From an uncultured Lachnospiraceae bacterium (GTDB lineage: Bacteria; Bacillota; Clostridia; Lachnospirales; Lachnospiraceae), in contig CALZEZ010000003.1 in assembly GCA_945643825.1 (NCBI GenBank), positions 1-17,531 on the forward strand: a stretch of 17,531 nucleotides of DNA, in the 5' to 3' direction. Numbering within the stretch: position 1 is the stretch's first letter; each line of letters starts with the position of its first letter. Positions 14,654 to 17,531 of the stretch are shown here, in pieces. Under the pieces are notes generated by a model that was given only the letters and a program-made list of their open reading frames with translations, was not told the DNA's origin and did no database searches. A program made the position numbers and the translations under genes.

Positions 14654-14682
14654 TTGATTTGCTACAGTCACTTAGCTATAAT
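14654..14682 (+). promoter_or_regulatory. Promoter of the AAA_14/DUF4143 ATPase gene
   Basis: TTGATT (14654-14659), a 17-bp spacer and a perfect TATAAT (14677-14682) give a predicted start near 14689. The two 16-bp direct repeats and the palindrome at 14633-14645 surround it, suggesting regulator binding. Confidence 0.75.
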
Positions 14683-14701
14683 GGAATAGAAAAGTGTTAC
14701 T

Positions 14702-14717
14702 GGTTGCAAAAATCTAT
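14702..14717 (+). repeat. 16-bp direct repeat, copy 2
   Basis: An exact copy of 14618-14633, located in the predicted 5' UTR immediately before the ribosome site of the ATPase gene. Confidence 0.9.
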
Positions 14718-14734
14718 TGTTAGAGGCTTGAGAT

Positions 14735-16030
14735 ATGAATATTCGAAGAGACTTCTATTTAGAGAAATTAGTAAAAAGAAAGAATAATGGCTTAATCAAG
14801 GTGATTACCGGTATTCGCAGATGCGGTAAGTCGTATCTGCTGAACAATCTTTTCTATCACAACCTGTTAGAGTCCGGCATTGAAGCTGACCATATTATTC
14901 GTTTCGCTTTTGACTCGGCAGATGATCTTTATCTGATTGGCGAAAACCTAATTCAGATGGAAAAGGAAAAGCGTGGCGTTGATCCGGAAAAATTCATGGC
15001 GTATATCCGTTCCAAGGTCACCGACGATGGAATGTATTATCTGCTGCTGGATGAAATTCAGATGCTGGACTGTTTCGAAGCAGTTCTGAATAGTTATCTG
15101 CGGAAAGAAAATATGGATGTGTATGTGACCGGGAGTAATGCAAAACTCTTGTCCAAGGATATTGCCACCGAGTTCGCAGGCCGTGGTGATGAAGTGCATA
15201 TGTATCCCCTGAGTTTTGCTGAATTCATGTCTGTGTATCAAGGGGATAAATATATGGGATTGTCCGAGTATATGCTCTATGGTGGCATTCCTATGGTTGT
15301 TCTGCGGGAAGAAGCCGGTGACAAGTCTTTGACACTACAGAATTTATTCAATGAGATCTATATTCGAGATATTACCAAGCGTAATCGCGTAAAGAATATT
15401 GGAGAACTGGAAGACCTCCTGAATATCCTATCCTCTGCCATCGGTTCACTGACCAATCCCGAGAAATTGAGAAATACTTTTAAGACTATGAAGAAGTCAA
15501 AAATTACTTCTGCTACCATAAAGAAATATCTTAATTATTTTGAGGATTCCTTTCTGATTGAGTCTGCACAGCGTTATGATATCAAGGGAAAAGCATACAT
15601 TGAAACTCCAAAGAAGTATTATTTCTCTGATCTGGGCCTTCGCAATGCCAGAATCAACTTCCGCCAGCTTGAGCAGACTCACACTATGGAAAATGTGATT
15701 TACAATGAACTTTGCATGAGAGGCTACAGCGTAGATGTAGGTATTGTACCTATCGCAGAAAAAGATACCGAAGGAAAAGTAACTCGAAAGCAGCTGGAAG
15801 TTGATTTCGTGTGTAACCTTGGTTCAGCAAGATATTATATTCAATCGGCTTACTCCTTGCCGGATGAAGCGAAACGGACTCAGGAGATAAGACCATTTAG
15901 AAAGATTGATGATTCCTTTAAGAAAATTATTATTACCAAGGATATAGTTCAGCCACACTATGACGAGTATGGAATCTATATTGTCAACATCTATGATTTT
16001 CTGCTTGACCCGAAATTTCTTGAAAAATAG
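14735..16030 (+). CDS. AAA_14 / DUF4143 family ATPase
   Basis: A 431-aa protein with Walker A GIRRCGKS (26-33), Walker B YYLLLDE (Asp106, Glu107), sensor-1 TGSN (Asn135) and an arginine-finger-like FAGRGDEV (Arg150). The C-terminal half is a DUF4143-type region with YFSDLGLRNARI, ENVIYNELCMRGY and LEVDFVCN, which recalls a PD-(D/E)xK nuclease fold. The expected ExK is replaced by YIQSAY, so a nuclease would be degenerate. No cellular role is firmly known for this family. Such genes are often multi-copy and sporadic in anaerobes, consistent with an accessory gene. It has its own promoter, ribosome site AGAGG 8 bp before ATG 14735, and A+T-richer codon use than its neighbours. Confidence 0.9.
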   Translation: MNIRRDFYLEKLVKRKNNGLIKVITGIRRCGKSYLLNNLFYHNLLESGIEADHIIRFAFDSADDLYLIGENLIQMEKEKRGVDPEKFMAYIRSKVTDDGMYYLLLDEIQMLDCFEAVLNSYLRKENMDVYVTGSNAKLLSKDIATEFAGRGDEVHMYPLSFAEFMSVYQGDKYMGLSEYMLYGGIPMVVLREEAGDKSLTLQNLFNEIYIRDITKRNRVKNIGELEDLLNILSSAIGSLTNPEKLRNTFKTMKKSKITSATIKKYLNYFEDSFLIESAQRYDIKGKAYIETPKKYYFSDLGLRNARINFRQLEQTHTMENVIYNELCMRGYSVDVGIVPIAEKDTEGKVTRKQLEVDFVCNLGSARYYIQSAYSLPDEAKRTQEIRPFRKIDDSFKKIIITKDIVQPHYDEYGIYIVNIYDFLLDPKFLEK

Positions 16031-16081
16031 CAGGAGAAACGCCATCACTTCGACAGAGTCACTCAGGAATGGAGCATTCAT

Positions 16082-16993
16082 ATGGGAAAAATAAGACATA
16101 ACATAACTGCATCGATTGCAGGAGCAGCGCTCCTCACATTCATCGCGGCCGGCATCTGCCCGGACCAGGTACAAGCCGAGACAACGCCAAATCAGATTAC
16201 ATCGCAGATACTTCCCGGCCAGCCAAACCGGGTTACATCGCAGCCGCTTCCCGACCAGCCGAAACCAGTGACAGCAGAAGACCAGACCACCGCCGAGTTT
16301 GCGACCGTCTCCGGGCAGGAAAACGAGGAAGAGCAGGACAGCCTCGTGGTCGTCATTGACGCAGGTCACCAGAGCAAGGCAAATAATAAGAAGGAACCCA
16401 TAGGCCCCGGAGCGAAGCAGAAAAAGGCAAAGGTCACAGGCGGCACCAGGGGCTGCGTGACACGCCTGTACGAATATGAGCTCAACTTAAGCGTGGCACT
16501 CAAGCTGCAGACGCTGTTGGAGGACCGTGGATATACGGTGATCATGGTCAGAACGACGAACGACGTGGATATCAGTAATGCCGAGCGGGCACAGATTGCA
16601 AACGAGGCACAGGCAGACGCATTTATCCGGATACATGCCAATGGCTCCGAGAATGCTTCGATTCGCGGAGCCATGACGATCTGCCAGACGGCGAAAAATC
16701 CCTACAATGGGGAGCTGTATGAGCAGAGCAAAGCGCTGTCCACTCATGTGTTGGATGCGATGGTAGATGCCACCGGATGCAAAAGACAGCGCGTGTGGGA
16801 GACAGACACGATGAGTGGCGTCAACTGGGCGCAGGTTCCGGTTACCATTGTCGAGATGGGCTTTATGACCAATCCCAGGGAAGACAGACTCATGGCAACG
16901 GATGCGTACCAGGACAAAATCGCGGAAGGCATCGCCAACGGAATCGATGCCTACTTTGACGAAATTGAGAAAGCTTATTCCATGGTTCCATAG
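16082..16993 (+). CDS. Secreted N-acetylmuramoyl-L-alanine amidase (Amidase_3)
   Basis: A 303-aa zinc hydrolase cutting the MurNAc-L-Ala bond of peptidoglycan. A signal peptide covers about 1-32 (basic MGKIRH, hydrophobic core, predicted cut VQA|ET). A Pro/Gln linker with a tandem 12-residue repeat follows (37-60), then an acidic stretch and the Amidase_3 domain from about 88 to the end. Zinc ligands are His96 (IDAGH), Glu131 (YEYELN) and His185 (IRIHAN); the catalytic Glu258 lies in VEMGFMTN. GGAG lies 7 bp before ATG 16082. No separate promoter was recognised. The last 19 bp overlap a convergent minus-strand gene. A lytic role in cell separation, remodelling or sporulation is possible but unproven. 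Confidence 0.95.
   Translation: MGKIRHNITASIAGAALLTFIAAGICPDQVQAETTPNQITSQILPGQPNRVTSQPLPDQPKPVTAEDQTTAEFATVSGQENEEEQDSLVVVIDAGHQSKANNKKEPIGPGAKQKKAKVTGGTRGCVTRLYEYELNLSVALKLQTLLEDRGYTVIMVRTTNDVDISNAERAQIANEAQADAFIRIHANGSENASIRGAMTICQTAKNPYNGELYEQSKALSTHVLDAMVDATGCKRQRVWETDTMSGVNWAQVPVTIVEMGFMTNPREDRLMATDAYQDKIAEGIANGIDAYFDEIEKAYSMVP
16190..16261 (+). repeat. Tandem 36-bp coding repeat in the amidase linker
   Basis: Two consecutive 12-codon units encode NQITSQILPGQP and NRVTSQPLPDQP, followed by a partial third (KPVTAEDQ). This is a flexible Pro/Gln spacer between signal peptide and catalytic domain, prone to length variation. Confidence 0.85.
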
Positions 16994-17531
16994 AACCAGA
17001 ATCTGAGAGCACCGATGTACCCAATATACCCCTCATGCTCAAAATAGGAAGGCGGGAGAGTACTTGGATCCTTTATGCTCTCCTTGTCCATAAAATGAGG
17101 ACAAATTCTAAGCTCTACACGACTGATGTGACAGGTATAGGTTCTTTCTTCTCCTGGAAGCTCGATAGTTTCTGGAAACCAGCTTGTCGCATCTGTGAGT
17201 AGCAATTCGCTGTTTCCCTCTGTCAGATGGGTGTCCCTGTTTTCCAGATAATACTGATTAATATCAGACTTACGGGGCTCAATATATTTCTGGTCAAATT
17301 CATAGACAAAGCTATTCAGAAGGCTGGCATCTTCTGGGAATTCGGAATCAAAATAATACGATGCCTCGGTTTGGCTTTCTTCATATTGTTCTGGATGGAC
17401 AAGGATATTTACAGATTCGAGACTAGCAGGAGCTAAATCTGTTTGATGGGGGTAGTTTAGGTCAATAAAGAATAGTGCAGTCTCGGTTGCACTCTCTTCA
17501 ACAGGAACCGCTTCCTCACCACTTCCCGAAG
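16975..17531 (-). CDS. C-terminal part of an unrecognised protein (gene continues beyond the right edge)
   Basis: On the minus strand one frame is open from the window edge to a TAA at 16975-16977, giving about 184 C-terminal residues. It begins with an acidic, Ser/Gly/Glu-rich stretch (SGSGEEAVPVEESATET). A mixed region follows with FFIDLNYPHQTD, VNILVHPEQYEE and SELLLTDATSWFPETIELPG, and the end is aromatic (GYIGYIGALRFWFYGTME). I do not recognise the family. The low-complexity acidic start looks like the linker behind a signal or lipobox segment, so a secreted or lipoprotein is possible, but the N-terminus is not visible. It is convergent with the amidase, with a 19-bp tail overlap. Confidence 0.72.
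   Translation of the reverse strand, partial: SGSGEEAVPVEESATETALFFIDLNYPHQTDLAPASLESVNILVHPEQYEESQTEASYYFDSEFPEDASLLNSFVYEFDQKYIEPRKSDINQYYLENRDTHLTEGNSELLLTDATSWFPETIELPGEERTYTCHISRVELRICPHFMDKESIKDPSTLPPSYFEHEGYIGYIGALRFWFYGTME

Larger units (their letters stand above)
14244..14734. other. 490-bp intergenic region with nested inverted repeats, terminator, direct repeats and a promoter
   Basis: No convincing gene is seen. From left to right it contains the following elements: A+T-rich sequence with a 23-bp stretch (14362-14384) that resembles part of the downstream ATPase gene; the nested inverted repeats and terminator at 14416-14534; an A-rich stretch; two 16-bp direct repeats bracketing a promoter; and the ATPase ribosome site AGAGG at 14722-14726. 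Base composition is clearly more A+T rich than the fab operon, suggesting a junction with acquired DNA. Confidence 0.7.

Noticed and set aside
14590..14787. Plus-strand 65-codon frame before the ATPase
   Set aside because: TTG start without ribosome site; it runs through the promoter and both direct repeats (the repeats produce its duplicated LQKSI) and overlaps the ATPase start.
15824..16369. Minus-strand 181-codon frame spanning the ATPase-amidase junction
   Set aside because: Composition is Cys/Arg/Leu-rich and irregular, it overlaps two solid genes in antisense and shows no motif.
17227..17436. Plus-strand 69-codon hydrophobic frame near the right edge
   Set aside because: It lies opposite the long open minus-strand frame and has no ribosome site.

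Overview
The window looks like chromosomal DNA from an anaerobic, low-to-mid G+C Firmicute. The best guess is Lachnospiraceae (Clostridia), based on protein character: FabK as enoyl reductase, a fused AccD-AccA, and an amidase with the GPGA...KVT...EYELN insert typical of that family. This is recognition from memory, not a database search.

Region 1 (1-4050) is a carbohydrate-utilisation cluster on the + strand. It holds the 3' part of a right-handed beta-helix glycosidase (GH120-like), a type-B carboxylesterase and a LacI-family regulator, and it ends in a strong intrinsic terminator (4021-4050). A role in acetylated or esterified xylo-oligosaccharide use is inferred.

Region 2 (4070-14243) is a compact type II fatty-acid-synthesis operon: acpP, fabK, fabD, fabG, fabF, fabZ, fused accDA, a second FabK/nitronate-monooxygenase-family flavoprotein, fabH and a MarR/FabT-like repressor, followed closely by deoB (phosphopentomutase). 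Gaps are very short and three junctions overlap. A consensus-like promoter (4147-4175) precedes acpP, with three TTTGA-N3-TCAAA-type palindromes on or just after it. These are the probable operators of the distal MarR protein, closing a feedback loop. accB and accC are missing from the places they usually occupy. The second FabK-like protein has a C-terminal four-cysteine motif (Cx2Cx3Cx7C) and is the best candidate in the window for a UfaA/FabX-type enzyme of anaerobic unsaturated fatty acid synthesis. No fabA, fabM or fabN homologue is present here.

Region 3 (14244-16030) differs visibly in composition (more A+T). A 490-bp intergenic stretch holds a nested set of inverted repeats around a bidirectional terminator, then a promoter bracketed by 16-bp direct repeats. 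These lead into an AAA_14/DUF4143 ATPase gene, probably an acquired accessory gene.

Region 4 (16082-17531) holds a secreted N-acetylmuramoyl-L-alanine amidase. Convergent to it is the 3' end of a minus-strand gene of unknown function that runs off the window edge and overlaps the amidase tail by 19 bp.
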